Below are positions 1 to 8,077 of a stretch of 49,220 nt of DNA, piece by piece (the stretch's first letter is position 1; every line of letters starts with the position of its first letter). This stretch comes from Sphingomicrobium sp. (GTDB lineage Bacteria; Pseudomonadota; Alphaproteobacteria; Sphingomonadales; Sphingomonadaceae), in contig JANWLR010000050.1 in assembly GCA_025450755.1 (NCBI GenBank), positions 1 through 49,220 on the forward strand, written 5' to 3'. Below the pieces are notes generated by a model. That model worked only from the letters and a program-made list of their open reading frames with translations, ran no database searches and was not told the origin of the DNA. The translations under genes were made by a program, and so were the position numbers.

Positions 1-270
1 CGCTGTGGCTACGCTTCCGCCATCGCCTCTCCCGAGGATGGCGAGGATCAGCTTCCAAATGCCGCTATCCGGGTCCACTCCGGATTGCTGGATACAGTGG
101 AATTTGACGCCCTTCTTGGTGAGCGCCGCGATGATATTGTAAAGGTCGTTGGAGGACCGCGCCAGCATATCCAGGCCGTCACAACGAGTGTGGCGATCCG
201 AGCGCAGCGAGGCCTGATAGCAGGCGCCCAGACTTGCCTCCCTGCGCGTCCCTCGCCTAGTGCAGGCCAT
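1..270 (-). pseudogene. Serine recombinase (resolvase/invertase) remnant, cut by window edge
   Basis: The minus strand reads a stretch that resembles the catalytic domain of Tn3-type resolvases: LARSSNDLYNIIAALTKKG, then a QQSGVD segment and IWKLILAILG, the conserved helix and strand region that follows the catalytic serine part. The upstream portion is damaged: the usual TRxDRLARS becomes TRCDGLDMLARS, and the active-site serine segment is missing. After ILG the frame degenerates; a one-base shift would give a stop soon after. A possible ATG lies at 270 but overlaps the start of amn on the other strand, so it is unlikely to be a functional gene. It runs off the left edge. I infer a relic of a mobile element or genomic island lying to the left. 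Confidence 0.6.
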
Positions 271-1720
271 GAAACGTCAGTTCAACGCCAACGCGATCGT
301 CGACGAGCTCGCGGACATCTATGACGAGTCCGTCGCCAATCTGAGACAAGCGCTTGGGCGCTACATCGAGGAGAGGAGTCCGCCGGACGCCCGCGCCCGG
401 AAGAAGGGCGCATTCGCCTATCCCGAACTCAGGATCGATTATTCCGGCAAGGGTCCCACCATCGCTCCGCCGCGCGCCTTCGCCCGGCTCAATCAGGCGG
501 GGACCTACGCCACCAGCATCGCCAGGCCAGAGCTGTTCCGGGCTTATCTCGTCGACCAGCTCGAGCACCTCGTCCGCGACTATGACGTGAACATCTCGGT
601 CGGCCGCTCGGCGAGCGAGATTCCCTACCCCTATGTGATCGAGAATAGCGCAATCCAGGTCGGCGATATCGGCACGTCCGAGCTTTCTCGCTTTTTCCCC
701 TCGAACGAACTCGTCCATCTCGGTGACGAGATCGCCGATGGCGTGTGGGAGAGCGCGCCCGACCAACCGCGGCCGCTCGCGCTTTTTGACGGCACCCGCA
801 CAGACTTCAGCCTTGCGCGCCTCAGGCATTATACGGGCACGCCGCCGGAACATTTCCAGCAATTCGTGCTGTTCACCAACTATGTCCGCTACGTCGACGA
901 GTTTGTAGCGGTCGCGATCGACACGCTCCGGAGCAAGGATTCGCGGTTCACCGCATTGTCGGTCCCGGGCGCGGTGTTCGAGCGGGGTGAGCTGGTCGAC
1001 GCCGAGGCGCAGATCGCCGCCGGCCAGTGGCGCCGGCACCAGATGCCGGCCTACCACCTCATGGCAGAAGGGCGGACCGGCGTCACCTTGGTAAACATCG
1101 GCGTCGGCCCCGCCAATGCAAAGACGATCTGCGACCACGTCGCCGTTCTTCGCCCCGAAGTGTGGCTGATGATCGGCCATTGCGGCGGCCTGAGGCCGAG
1201 CCAGACGATTGGCGATTACGTGCTCGCCCATGCCTATCTGCGCGACGACCACGTGCTCGATGACATGTTGCCTCCCGAGGTGCCGCTGCCGGCGATTGCC
1301 GAGGTGCAGAATGCGCTGTTCGACGCGACGACCGCGATCACCGGCGAGGACGAGGACAGCGTCAAGCGCCGGCTGCGCACCGGGACGGTGGTCACCACCG
1401 ACGATCGCAATTGGGAGCTTCGCTACGTCGCCAGCGCACTCCGCTTCAACCAGAGTCGCGCCGTCGCGATCGATATGGAATCGGCGACCGTCGCCGCTCA
1501 GGGCTACCGCTTCAGAGTGCCCTACGGCACCCTGCTATGCGTCTCCGACAAGCCGCTCCATGGCGAATTGAAGCTGCCCGGCCAAGCCAACGCCTTCTAC
1601 GAACGCGCAGTCAGCCAGCATTTGCGCATCGGGATCGAGGCGCTGAACCTGCTCCAGCGTGAAGGCGAGGGCCTTCACAGCCGCAAACTTCGCAGCTTCG
1701 ACGAGCCGCCGTTCCGCTAG
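269..1720 (+). CDS. amn: AMP nucleosidase
   Basis: Hydrolyses AMP to adenine and ribose 5-phosphate in the cytoplasm, a purine salvage step. The ATG at 269 gives 483 residues, very close to the usual length of the bacterial enzyme; a GTG three codons earlier is possible. The C-terminal half carries the nucleoside-phosphorylase-like fold: a GHCGGLRPSQ segment near residue 310 and a conserved DMESATVAAQG segment near residue 410 followed by CVSDKPLHGELK. The N-terminal half is the Amn-specific domain. It is convergent with the S1/P1 nuclease gene and begins the nucleoside-salvage neighbourhood that extends to about 7.2 kb. No clear ribosome binding site is visible. Identification by motifs and length is firm. 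Confidence 0.93.
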   Translation: MKRQFNANAIVDELADIYDESVANLRQALGRYIEERSPPDARARKKGAFAYPELRIDYSGKGPTIAPPRAFARLNQAGTYATSIARPELFRAYLVDQLEHLVRDYDVNISVGRSASEIPYPYVIENSAIQVGDIGTSELSRFFPSNELVHLGDEIADGVWESAPDQPRPLALFDGTRTDFSLARLRHYTGTPPEHFQQFVLFTNYVRYVDEFVAVAIDTLRSKDSRFTALSVPGAVFERGELVDAEAQIAAGQWRRHQMPAYHLMAEGRTGVTLVNIGVGPANAKTICDHVAVLRPEVWLMIGHCGGLRPSQTIGDYVLAHAYLRDDHVLDDMLPPEVPLPAIAEVQNALFDATTAITGEDEDSVKRRLRTGTVVTTDDRNWELRYVASALRFNQSRAVAIDMESATVAAQGYRFRVPYGTLLCVSDKPLHGELKLPGQANAFYERAVSQHLRIGIEALNLLQREGEGLHSRKLRSFDEPPFR

Positions 1721-1807
1721 CGGAAACCGAGAAGATCTGCCCGTCGTGGGTGACCTCGACCTTTGTGGCAGTTGCCCTGCCCCCGAATGGCCGAGGTAAG
1801 CGGCTGA

Positions 1808-2662
1808 TTATTTCGCGGGCGAGCGCCGCGTGTCGGCGAAGATCATATTGAGATAGGCCGCCAGGCGGACGCCGCCCTGCTCGAGCCGCCGCTCCATCAC
1901 CGGCGTGAAGCGGTAAACGTAGGAAAAATTGAGGTCGGGCACGTCCGGCCCGCCCTTCTTCGTTTTCTTGCCCTTCACCGGTTTCGGCATGTCGGCGGCG
2001 GTCGGATAGACGGTGTCGCGGATCTCGGCGCTCTCGGTGATCCAGTCGAGCGGATTGACGTCCCACCAGGCGACGACGTCCGCCGGGCTGATGTGCCGTT
2101 CCAGCCTTGCCGCAAGCTCGCTGAAAGACAGCTGTTCCTCGTCGACCAGCGCCGAATCCCAAGCCGCATGCAGGTTTGTCGGCTTGCCAAACCAGGTGAC
2201 CTTCACGTCATTGCCGCCCTTGTCGCAGCATTTGCCGGCATGGAGCGGCTGGTGGAGGTCACCGACGAGATGGACGATGAAGCGCAGCGCCGTCTGCTTG
2301 TCGGCACGGCTGGCGTTCGGATCCCGCAGAGTCTTGCTGAACTTGTCGAGGGCCTCGAGCGCGTCGCCCTCAGGCGGCGCATGGTCATAGGTGAGGTCGT
2401 TGAGGGTCACATAATGCCAGGGACTCGCCTGCTTCTGCCAGAAGGGCGACGGGTCCGCGCGCATGTCGTCGGGCCAGGTCGCCGCTTCATCGAGGCCCTC
2501 GCCATAGCCGAGGATCTGCTCGACGTTCGCTCGGGCGAGGCCGCTAAGCTGGGTATCCGCAATCGATGCGACGACGCGATGGCCGGTCTTGCCCCAGGCG
2601 AGTGCTGGGGTTGGAACCAATGAGCCCGCTGCAACCAAGCTGACGAATAACCGAGCATTCAT
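1808..2662 (-). CDS. Secreted S1/P1-family nuclease
   Basis: Zinc-dependent single-strand-specific nuclease releasing 5'-nucleotides, exported by a signal peptide (residues 1-22, cleavage after ALA). The mature protein starts with Trp23, as required in this family, where the N-terminal Trp coordinates zinc. Other ligand motifs are present: GHRVV, WPDD, WHYVTL, HLVGDLHQPLHAG, GGND and NLHAAWD. The ATG at 2662 is preferred over a TTG two codons upstream because a GGAGGA ribosome binding site sits about 8 bases before it. Length 284 is normal. A lysine-rich insert (KGKKTKKGG) lies near the C-terminus. Inferred job: extracytoplasmic breakdown of nucleic acids feeding the nearby salvage genes. Confidence 0.92.
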   Translation of the reverse strand: MNARLFVSLVAAGSLVPTPALAWGKTGHRVVASIADTQLSGLARANVEQILGYGEGLDEAATWPDDMRADPSPFWQKQASPWHYVTLNDLTYDHAPPEGDALEALDKFSKTLRDPNASRADKQTALRFIVHLVGDLHQPLHAGKCCDKGGNDVKVTWFGKPTNLHAAWDSALVDEEQLSFSELAARLERHISPADVVAWWDVNPLDWITESAEIRDTVYPTAADMPKPVKGKKTKKGGPDVPDLNFSYVYRFTPVMERRLEQGGVRLAAYLNMIFADTRRSPAK

Positions 2663-2680
2663 TCGCAATTCCTCCGAGCC

Positions 2681-2755
2681 TCATTGCGAGCGTAGCGAAG
2701 CAGTCCAGTCAAGTAACAGCTGGATTGCCGCGTCGCCTTCAGCTCCTCGCAACGA
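2681..2755. repeat. Palindromic dispersed repeat, copy 1 (imperfect)
   Basis: Outer arms tcattgcgag and ctcgcaacga and inner arms gcagtccag and gctggattgc form a nested inverted repeat. The same element recurs at 4258-4324; here the arms have mismatches and about 10 extra bases separate the inner arms. It lies in the divergent gap between the nuclease and cytidine deaminase genes. It resembles the short REP-like palindromes found between genes in sphingomonads; function unknown. Confidence 0.75.
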
Positions 2756-2799
2756 CGGCTGACTAGCGTGTCTTTATCGCCGTGCCTAAGGTCGAAATC

Positions 2800-3237
2800 A
2801 TGACCGATGATCAATTGCTCGACCTCGCGCGGACGGCGGCGGCGAAGGCCTACGCGCCTTATTCGAACTTCCACGTCGGCTGCGCAATCGAGAGCGTCGA
2901 CGGCGAAGTTGTGACCGGCGCGAACATGGAGAATGCCTGCTACCGCCTGGGCGTCTGCGCCGAGCAGAGCGCGCTCTCGGCTGCGCAGCACAAGTTCGGG
3001 CTCGACAAGGTCGCGAGTATCGCGGTGGTTGGCGGCGCGGATGCAACCGTCTGCACGCCGTGCGGCGGCTGCCGCCAGGCGATCCTCGAAGCCGCCCAGC
3101 TCAGCGGCCGCAACGTCGAGATCTTGTGCGGCAGCGGCGACGGCTCAGCGGTCGAGCGGCATACCATCGGCGAGTTGATCCCGTTCGGCTTTGGTCCGGG
3201 GAATTTGGAGCCGACTGGCGGCACGAGCGCTTCGTAG
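2800..3237 (+). CDS. cdd: Cytidine deaminase
   Basis: Deaminates cytidine and deoxycytidine to uridine and deoxyuridine; a homotetrameric zinc enzyme by family. The zinc and catalytic motif is complete: C53-A-E55 and P-C88-G-G-C91. The substrate-binding YAPYSNFHVG and GANMENACY segments are also present. ATG at 2800 gives 145 residues, typical of the small tetrameric class; a GTG at 2782 would add six residues and cannot be excluded. It is divergent from the S1/P1 nuclease across a palindromic repeat and sits in the nucleoside-salvage neighbourhood with a nucleoside transporter at 4.3-5.6 kb. Confidence 0.95.
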   Translation: MTDDQLLDLARTAAAKAYAPYSNFHVGCAIESVDGEVVTGANMENACYRLGVCAEQSALSAAQHKFGLDKVASIAVVGGADATVCTPCGGCRQAILEAAQLSGRNVEILCGSGDGSAVERHTIGELIPFGFGPGNLEPTGGTSAS

Positions 3238-3292
3238 AAATCGTCAGCCTTTGTCCACGCACTGGCGGCGAGTTCGATCTGCCGCATAAGGT

Positions 3293-4240
3293 TCAAACCA
3301 ATTTGATCTCCCGAAGCCGCTCCTGGAGATAATCGTTGGCGGTGATCGGCGGCCACTTGGGCTGCTCGCCCGCGGCAAACGTTTCCTTCAGCGGATCGAT
3401 TAGGAAATCCGAGCGGAAGTGGAGGAAGAAGGGCATCGAATAGCGCGCCTTGCTCGCGCGGTCGGGAGTCGGGTTGACGACGCGGTGAGTGGTCGAGCGA
3501 AGCTTCCCGTTAGTCAGCCGCTGCAGCATGTCACCGATGTTGATCACCAGCTCGCCCGACCTGGGTGAGACGGGGATCCAGCGCTTATCGCGCGTCAGCA
3601 GCTGCAGCCCCGCTTCCTCGGCGCCGAGCAGAAGCGTGATCGCGTTGATGTCCTCATTCGCGCCGGCGCGGATATGCTCGCCGGTCGGCTCGCTTTGAGG
3701 CGGATAATGGAGCGCGCGGAGCACCGAATTGCCGTCGCGCACCGCGTCCTCGAAATAATCCTCGTCGATCTTGAGATAGCGAGCGATGGCTTTGAGTACC
3801 GTGAGGCCCGCTGTGTCGAACGCCGCGAACAGCTCCAGGAAAATATCCTTGAAACTCGGCACTTCCAACGGCCAGAGGTTATCCGGCATGTGGTCGCGGA
3901 AGCGGTGCCCTTGCGGCAGGTCGCGACCGACGTGCCAGAATTCCTTGAGATCGTGCGCCTTCAGGCCTTTGGCGGTCTCGATCCCGAACGGCGTATAGCC
4001 GCGCGCTCCGCCGCCGCCGGGGTTCAGATACTTGCGCTTCACTTCTTCGGGCAGCGCGAAGAAGGCTTTTGCCTTGTCCTCGGCGCGTTCGATCAGCTCC
4101 TCGGGAATTCCGTGGTCGGCGATGATCGCAAATCCATATTCCTCGAAGCTCCGCCCGAGCTTTTCGGCAAAGCCGTCGCGATCGCGGTCGGCATCCTTCA
4201 GCGAAACGGACGCGATATTGTCAGCGGTGATCGTGGCCAT
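3293..4240 (-). CDS. Isopenicillin-N-synthase-family oxygenase with altered iron ligand
   Basis: Member of the Fe(II)/2-oxoglutarate-dependent dioxygenase superfamily: N-terminal DIOX_N region (EYGFAIIADHGIP, residues about 34-47) and C-terminal double-stranded beta-helix. The iron triad normally reads H-x-D ... H. Here the first position is Asn195 (codon AAT) in ANEDIN, while Asp197, His252 (STTHRVVNP) and the cosubstrate R266-x-S268 remain. One base change (CAT to AAT) explains it. The protein may be inactive, use a modified metal site, or reflect a sequence error. It lies downstream of the nucleoside transporter across a palindromic repeat. Substrate unknown; it should not be called a penicillin biosynthesis gene. 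Confidence 0.88.
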   Translation of the reverse strand: MATITADNIASVSLKDADRDRDGFAEKLGRSFEEYGFAIIADHGIPEELIERAEDKAKAFFALPEEVKRKYLNPGGGGARGYTPFGIETAKGLKAHDLKEFWHVGRDLPQGHRFRDHMPDNLWPLEVPSFKDIFLELFAAFDTAGLTVLKAIARYLKIDEDYFEDAVRDGNSVLRALHYPPQSEPTGEHIRAGANEDINAITLLLGAEEAGLQLLTRDKRWIPVSPRSGELVINIGDMLQRLTNGKLRSTTHRVVNPTPDRASKARYSMPFFLHFRSDFLIDPLKETFAAGEQPKWPPITANDYLQERLREIKLV

Positions 4241-4257
4241 AACTCACTCTATTACCT

Positions 4258-4324
4258 GTCATTGCGAGCGAAGCGAAGCAATCCAGTCTGGATTGCCGCG
4301 TCGCCTGCGGCTCCTCGCAATGAC
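4258..4324. repeat. Palindromic dispersed repeat, copy 2 (perfect arms)
   Basis: Perfect 11-base terminal inverted arms (gtcattgcgag at 4258-4268, ctcgcaatgac at 4314-4324) enclose a perfect inner palindrome gcaatccag / ctggattgc (4278-4286 and 4288-4296). It occupies the gap between the transporter and the oxygenase gene, both on the minus strand, so it would be transcribed and could stabilise or terminate message. Copy 1 is at 2681-2755. Confidence 0.85.
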
Positions 4325-4326
4325 GG

Positions 4327-5595
4327 TCAGCGCAGCATCAGCGAGGCCAGAGCAGCGCTCATCAGATTGGCGAGGCTTCCGGCGAGCAAGGCGCGGATGC
4401 CGAGCTTCGCGATCACCGGCCGTTGGTTGGGCGCAAGCCCACCCGTCACCGCCATCTGGATCGCGATTGAGCTGAAGTTCGCGAAGCCGCATAGCGCAAA
4501 GGTGACAATCTCGCGGCTGCGCAGGCTGAGCGTGGCCGTATCCATCTTGCCGAGCTCGATGAACGCGACGAATTCGTTGAGGACGAGCTTGGTGCCGAAT
4601 AGCCCGCCCGCCGTCCCCGCCTCGCGCCACGGAACGCCGATCAGGAACATGATGGGCGCGAAGAAATAGCCAATCAGCCGCTGGAAGCTGAGGCCTGCGA
4701 ACCAGGGCGAGCCGCCACGCTCGACGATCCAGTTGCCGATTCCGCCGAGGAGGCCGTTCGCAAGGGCAACAAGAGCGACGAAGGCGAGCACCATCGCGCC
4801 GACCGCGACAGCGAGCTTCACGCCGGTCTGCGCCCCTTGCGCGGCGGCCATGATGATGTTGGCGGGCTTGACACCCTCTTCGAACGTCTCGGCGACGTCG
4901 ACCTTCTCATCCTCGACCTTGCCCGTGTCGGCGGGTTCGTCCGGCATGATCATCTTGGCCATCAGGATTCCCCCCGGCGCGGACATGAAGGCGGCGGCGA
5001 GGAGATAAGGCAGGTAACTCGCGCCGAGGAGGCTCGCGTAGGCGGCGAGGATCGTGCCAGCGACGCCCGCCATGCCAACGCACATCACGGTGAACAGGCG
5101 CGAGGGAGGGAGCGCGGCCAGATAGGGTCTGACGACCAGAGGCGATTCCGACTGGCCGACGAAAATGTTCGCAGCGGCCGATAGGGATTCGACGCGGCTG
5201 ATGCCCGTCACCCAGCCAATCGCGCCGCCGACCCAGCGGACAATCCGCTGCATGATTCCGAGATAGTAAAGGATCGCGACAAGACTCGCGAAAAAGATGA
5301 TCACCGGCAGCGCGGCAATCGCGAAGCTGTGCGCGAGCGGGTTGGCGGCGCTCGGCCCGAACAGGAACTCAGTGCCCTGTGTCGCATAGCCGAGGAGGTC
5401 GGACACGCCGGCAGACAAGCCGAGGATGCCTGCGCGGCCCCAGCTCGTGTAGAGCACGAGGAAGGCGATCGCCGCCTGCAACGCGAACGCTGCCCCGACG
5501 ACGCGGATTTGGATCGCTTTGCGGTTGGTCGAAAGTGCGAAGGCGATAAGCAGAATGACGATTATCCCGGCAACGCCGAGCAGCTTCTGATTCAT
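4327..5595 (-). CDS. Concentrative nucleoside transporter (NupC/CNT family)
   Basis: Inner-membrane importer of nucleosides coupled to protons or sodium. The 422 residues match the CNT length. Signature motifs are present: GQSESPLVVRPYL (the Q-x-E nucleoside-binding loop), GTKLVLNEFVA (conserved NEF glutamate) and FANFSSIAIQ (conserved Asn and Ser). Several hydrophobic helices cover the N-terminal third and the C-terminal half; an acidic loop (DEPADTGKVEDEK) lies mid-protein. It is 33 bases downstream of the LOG-family gene and probably in one operon with it and the PfkB kinase, which would phosphorylate imported nucleosides. Confidence 0.94.
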   Translation of the reverse strand: MNQKLLGVAGIIVILLIAFALSTNRKAIQIRVVGAAFALQAAIAFLVLYTSWGRAGILGLSAGVSDLLGYATQGTEFLFGPSAANPLAHSFAIAALPVIIFFASLVAILYYLGIMQRIVRWVGGAIGWVTGISRVESLSAAANIFVGQSESPLVVRPYLAALPPSRLFTVMCVGMAGVAGTILAAYASLLGASYLPYLLAAAFMSAPGGILMAKMIMPDEPADTGKVEDEKVDVAETFEEGVKPANIIMAAAQGAQTGVKLAVAVGAMVLAFVALVALANGLLGGIGNWIVERGGSPWFAGLSFQRLIGYFFAPIMFLIGVPWREAGTAGGLFGTKLVLNEFVAFIELGKMDTATLSLRSREIVTFALCGFANFSSIAIQMAVTGGLAPNQRPVIAKLGIRALLAGSLANLMSAALASLMLR

Positions 5596-5628
5596 GCAGA
5601 GCCCCTCCCCCGAGGCGCAGAAAACTTC

Positions 5629-6207
5629 TTACCAGACCATGCCCTGCGTAGCGGCTGCGGCGGCTTCGTCCAGCAAATCCAGCGCTTCGTTGGGACTCGT
5701 AGCGACGAGTAGCTGGCCGCGCCGCTGTGCCGACAGGAAGCCGCTCTGGGTCGCATGATTGATGAATTCGATCATGCCATCCCAGAAGCCGTCGACGTTC
5801 AACAGGCAGAACGGCTTCTTATGATAGCCGAGCGCGTTCCAGCTCCACGCCTCGAACAATTCGTCGAGCGTTCCGATCCCCCCGGGGAGCGCGAGGAAGG
5901 CATCCGCAAGGTCGGTCATCTTCGCCTTGCGCTCGTGCATCGTCTCGACACGGTGGAGCTCGGTCAAACCAGTGTGCGCGACTTCGAGATTGACGAGCGC
6001 GGTCGGGATGACTCCGTACACCCGGCCGCCGGCCGAAAGAACGCTGTCGGCGATCAGGCCCATCAGCCCCAGACGGCCGCCGCCATAAACCAGGTCGATG
6101 CCGCGGCCGACCATGGCTGCCGCGGTCGCGCGCGTAGCTTCGGCAAACGCGGGGCCACTGCCCGCAGCCGAGCCGCAATAAACCGCGAGGCGCTGGACAT
6201 TCTTCAC
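5629..6207 (-). CDS. LOG-family (TIGR00730) nucleoside 5'-monophosphate phosphoribohydrolase
   Basis: The family cleaves the N-glycosidic bond of AMP and N6-modified adenosine monophosphates (cytokinin nucleotides) to free base and ribose 5-phosphate. Sequence signatures: AVYCGS at the N-terminus, GGGRLGLMG (residues about 42-50) and the catalytic PGGIGTLDELFE (about 108-119). Length 192 is usual. Its start overlaps the end of the upstream kinase gene by four bases (ATGA), so they are translationally coupled, and the nucleoside transporter follows after 33 bases. Its chemistry parallels that of AMP nucleosidase at 269-1720. Whether it acts on plain or modified AMP cannot be told from sequence. 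Confidence 0.92.
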   Translation of the reverse strand: MKNVQRLAVYCGSAAGSGPAFAEATRATAAAMVGRGIDLVYGGGRLGLMGLIADSVLSAGGRVYGVIPTALVNLEVAHTGLTELHRVETMHERKAKMTDLADAFLALPGGIGTLDELFEAWSWNALGYHKKPFCLLNVDGFWDGMIEFINHATQSGFLSAQRRGQLLVATSPNEALDLLDEAAAAATQGMVW

Positions 6208-7190
6208 AGGCCGGTCAGCTCTCTCAAGTCCGCTTCCGGCCGGGCGCCGAAGTGCGAGATAACTTCGGCCGCAGCGATTGAGCCTGTCTCGAGGCAGGCC
6301 TTAAGCGGCCTTCCACGGCACCGCGCTGCGAGGAAGCCGGCGGCGAACAGATCGCCCGCCCCTGTCGTGTCGACAACCTGCGCGACCGGCATGGCGGGCA
6401 CTTCGACGAGATAGTCGCTTTCGACCGCGAGAGCCCCCTGCGGGCCCCGCGTAATCACCAACGTGCTCGCTTTGCCGGACAGGCTTGCGACGCATTGCGG
6501 CAGCGCTTCGCAGCCGGTCAGCTGCCTCACCTCGTCCTCGTTGCCGAATAATATGTCGACGATCCCCTGTTCGATCATTCCCAGCACGCCTTCGCGCCGG
6601 TCGCCGATGCACAGGCTTTCGGACAGAGTGAACGCGACGGTGCGTCCAGCCGAATGGGCGACGTTCGCCGCTTCGAGCATTGCAGCGCGAGGCCGCTCGG
6701 GCCCCCATAAATAGCCTTCAAGGAAAATCACGCTCGACGAACGAATGAGGTCGAGATCGAGCACGCCTGGAGTGAGCTCGTGACTTGCGCCGGGACAAGT
6801 GTTCATCGTTCGCTGGGCGTCGGGAGTAACGAGAATTAGACAGCGGCCGGTGGGTGGCGGCGGCACCAGCGCCGGAGTCTCGAACGCCACGCCAAGCGAG
6901 CGCATGTCGTGCGCGAAGATGTCGCCGAGCTGATCGGCAGCGACCTGGCCGACAAAGGCGACATCAAGGCCAAGCGCCGCTGCTCCCGCCATGCTGTTCG
7001 CCGCCGACCCGCCGCTGATCTCGCGCGCCGGGCCCATCGCCGCATAAAGTTCATCCGCCTGCTGGGCGCTCAGGAGCTGCATCCCGCCCCTTGGCAGACG
7101 ATGTCGCTCGATGAAGGCGTCGTCGGTCGTCGCGATGACGTCGACGATGGCATCGCCAATCGCAACGATGTCGAGGGAGGATGAAGTCAC
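6204..7190 (-). CDS. PfkB-family carbohydrate kinase, adenosine-kinase-like
   Basis: Ribokinase-fold ATP-dependent kinase. Motifs: N-terminal VAIGDAIVDV, the substrate GGSAAN segment, TPDAQRTMNT (a feature of bacterial adenosine-kinase-like members) and the catalytic DTTGAGD near the C-terminus. A GTG at 7190 places VTSSSLDIVAIG at the expected N-terminus; a TTG at 7217 would add nine residues, and neither has a convincing ribosome binding site. The gene overlaps the LOG gene by four bases and heads a probable kinase-LOG-transporter operon. Inferred substrate is adenosine or another nucleoside. Annotated more cautiously it is a PfkB-family sugar kinase. Confidence 0.9.
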   Translation of the reverse strand: MTSSSLDIVAIGDAIVDVIATTDDAFIERHRLPRGGMQLLSAQQADELYAAMGPAREISGGSAANSMAGAAALGLDVAFVGQVAADQLGDIFAHDMRSLGVAFETPALVPPPPTGRCLILVTPDAQRTMNTCPGASHELTPGVLDLDLIRSSSVIFLEGYLWGPERPRAAMLEAANVAHSAGRTVAFTLSESLCIGDRREGVLGMIEQGIVDILFGNEDEVRQLTGCEALPQCVASLSGKASTLVITRGPQGALAVESDYLVEVPAMPVAQVVDTTGAGDLFAAGFLAARCRGRPLKACLETGSIAAAEVISHFGARPEADLRELTGL

Positions 7191-7284
7191 GAGGCGCGTG
7201 GCTAGCCGCCCGTCCAAGCTGCGGTCAACGGCGGTTGCGCGGCTGGTTGCCTTGACCCGGAAAGCCGTTACCCATCAGCGCCAC

Positions 7285-7932
7285 ATGAGCAATCAGAATC
7301 CTGACCAGACGCGCTCCATTCCGCTATCGCTCTTTGGCTTGTCGATCTTCTACGGCGGCATGGTGTGCATCGCCGGAGTGCTCGGCAACAAGCAGGTCGC
7401 ACTGGGCCCGCTTGCGGTCGAGGCCGGGATCTTCGCTTTCCTGCTTTTGGTTGTGACCTCGAGCTCGGTTGCGGAGTTACACGGCCGACCGATCGCAAAC
7501 CGCCTGGTGCTGATCGGCTTCGTGCCGCTGATCACGTCCTTGGTGCTGAGCCTCTTTGTGCTCGCGTTGCCGCCCTCGCCGCAGATGGACGCAGCGCGCC
7601 TCAGCTCCTTCAACACGGTGATGGGCGGGACGCCGCGAATCTGGATCGGCGGCATTTGCGCCTACGGCGTCTCGACTTTCCTCAACGTGACGATCTTCAG
7701 CCGCTTGAAAGCACGAGAAGGCGCGGGCTACCTCTGGCTGCGCGCGGCAATCGCGAGCATCCTCAGCCAGATCGTTGACACGCTCATTTTCATCACGATC
7801 GCCTTTTATGGCATATTCCCGATCGGCGAATTACTGCTCGGGCAGATGCTTGCGAAGGTCATCTTGTCGGCCGTCTTGGTGCCGCCCCTCGTCTATCTTT
7901 TCGTGGCTCTGGGCCGGCGCCTCGACGCCTGA
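7285..7932 (+). CDS. VUT-family queuosine precursor transporter
   Basis: Inner-membrane protein of the YhhQ/DUF165 (COG1738) family, which imports queuosine precursors such as preQ0 or preQ1 for tRNA modification. About six hydrophobic segments are evident in 215 residues (near 13-30, 38-56, 68-90, 115-135, 150-175, 185-208). Family-typical stretches are FGLSIFYGGMVCIAG, KQVALGPL, and QIVDTLIFITIAFYG. ATG at 7285 is chosen because the open frame upstream of it overlaps the divergent kinase gene and does not look coding. No preQ1 riboswitch was recognisable in the short leader. Confidence 0.88.
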   Translation: MSNQNPDQTRSIPLSLFGLSIFYGGMVCIAGVLGNKQVALGPLAVEAGIFAFLLLVVTSSSVAELHGRPIANRLVLIGFVPLITSLVLSLFVLALPPSPQMDAARLSSFNTVMGGTPRIWIGGICAYGVSTFLNVTIFSRLKAREGAGYLWLRAAIASILSQIVDTLIFITIAFYGIFPIGELLLGQMLAKVILSAVLVPPLVYLFVALGRRLDA

Positions 7933-8077
7933 CTTGGGTTGAAGCGTGGCATAAGTGCAACGGTTCCGGAGGATTCGTTAACTCGCCGCCGACGGCTGTA
8001 ACAACAGCGCCTTAATCGGCTAATAGCGCCGCAGGGGTTCACCAACAGTTTCGTCGTTTTGGCGGGGGAGTTTTCGC

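Noticed and set aside
3293-4240. Penicillin biosynthesis gene
   Set aside because: The family name is historical; no ACV synthetase or related genes are nearby and the iron site is altered.
7218-7284. preQ1 riboswitch before the queuosine-precursor transporter
   Set aside because: The leader is short and I could not draw the expected hairpin plus A-rich tail.
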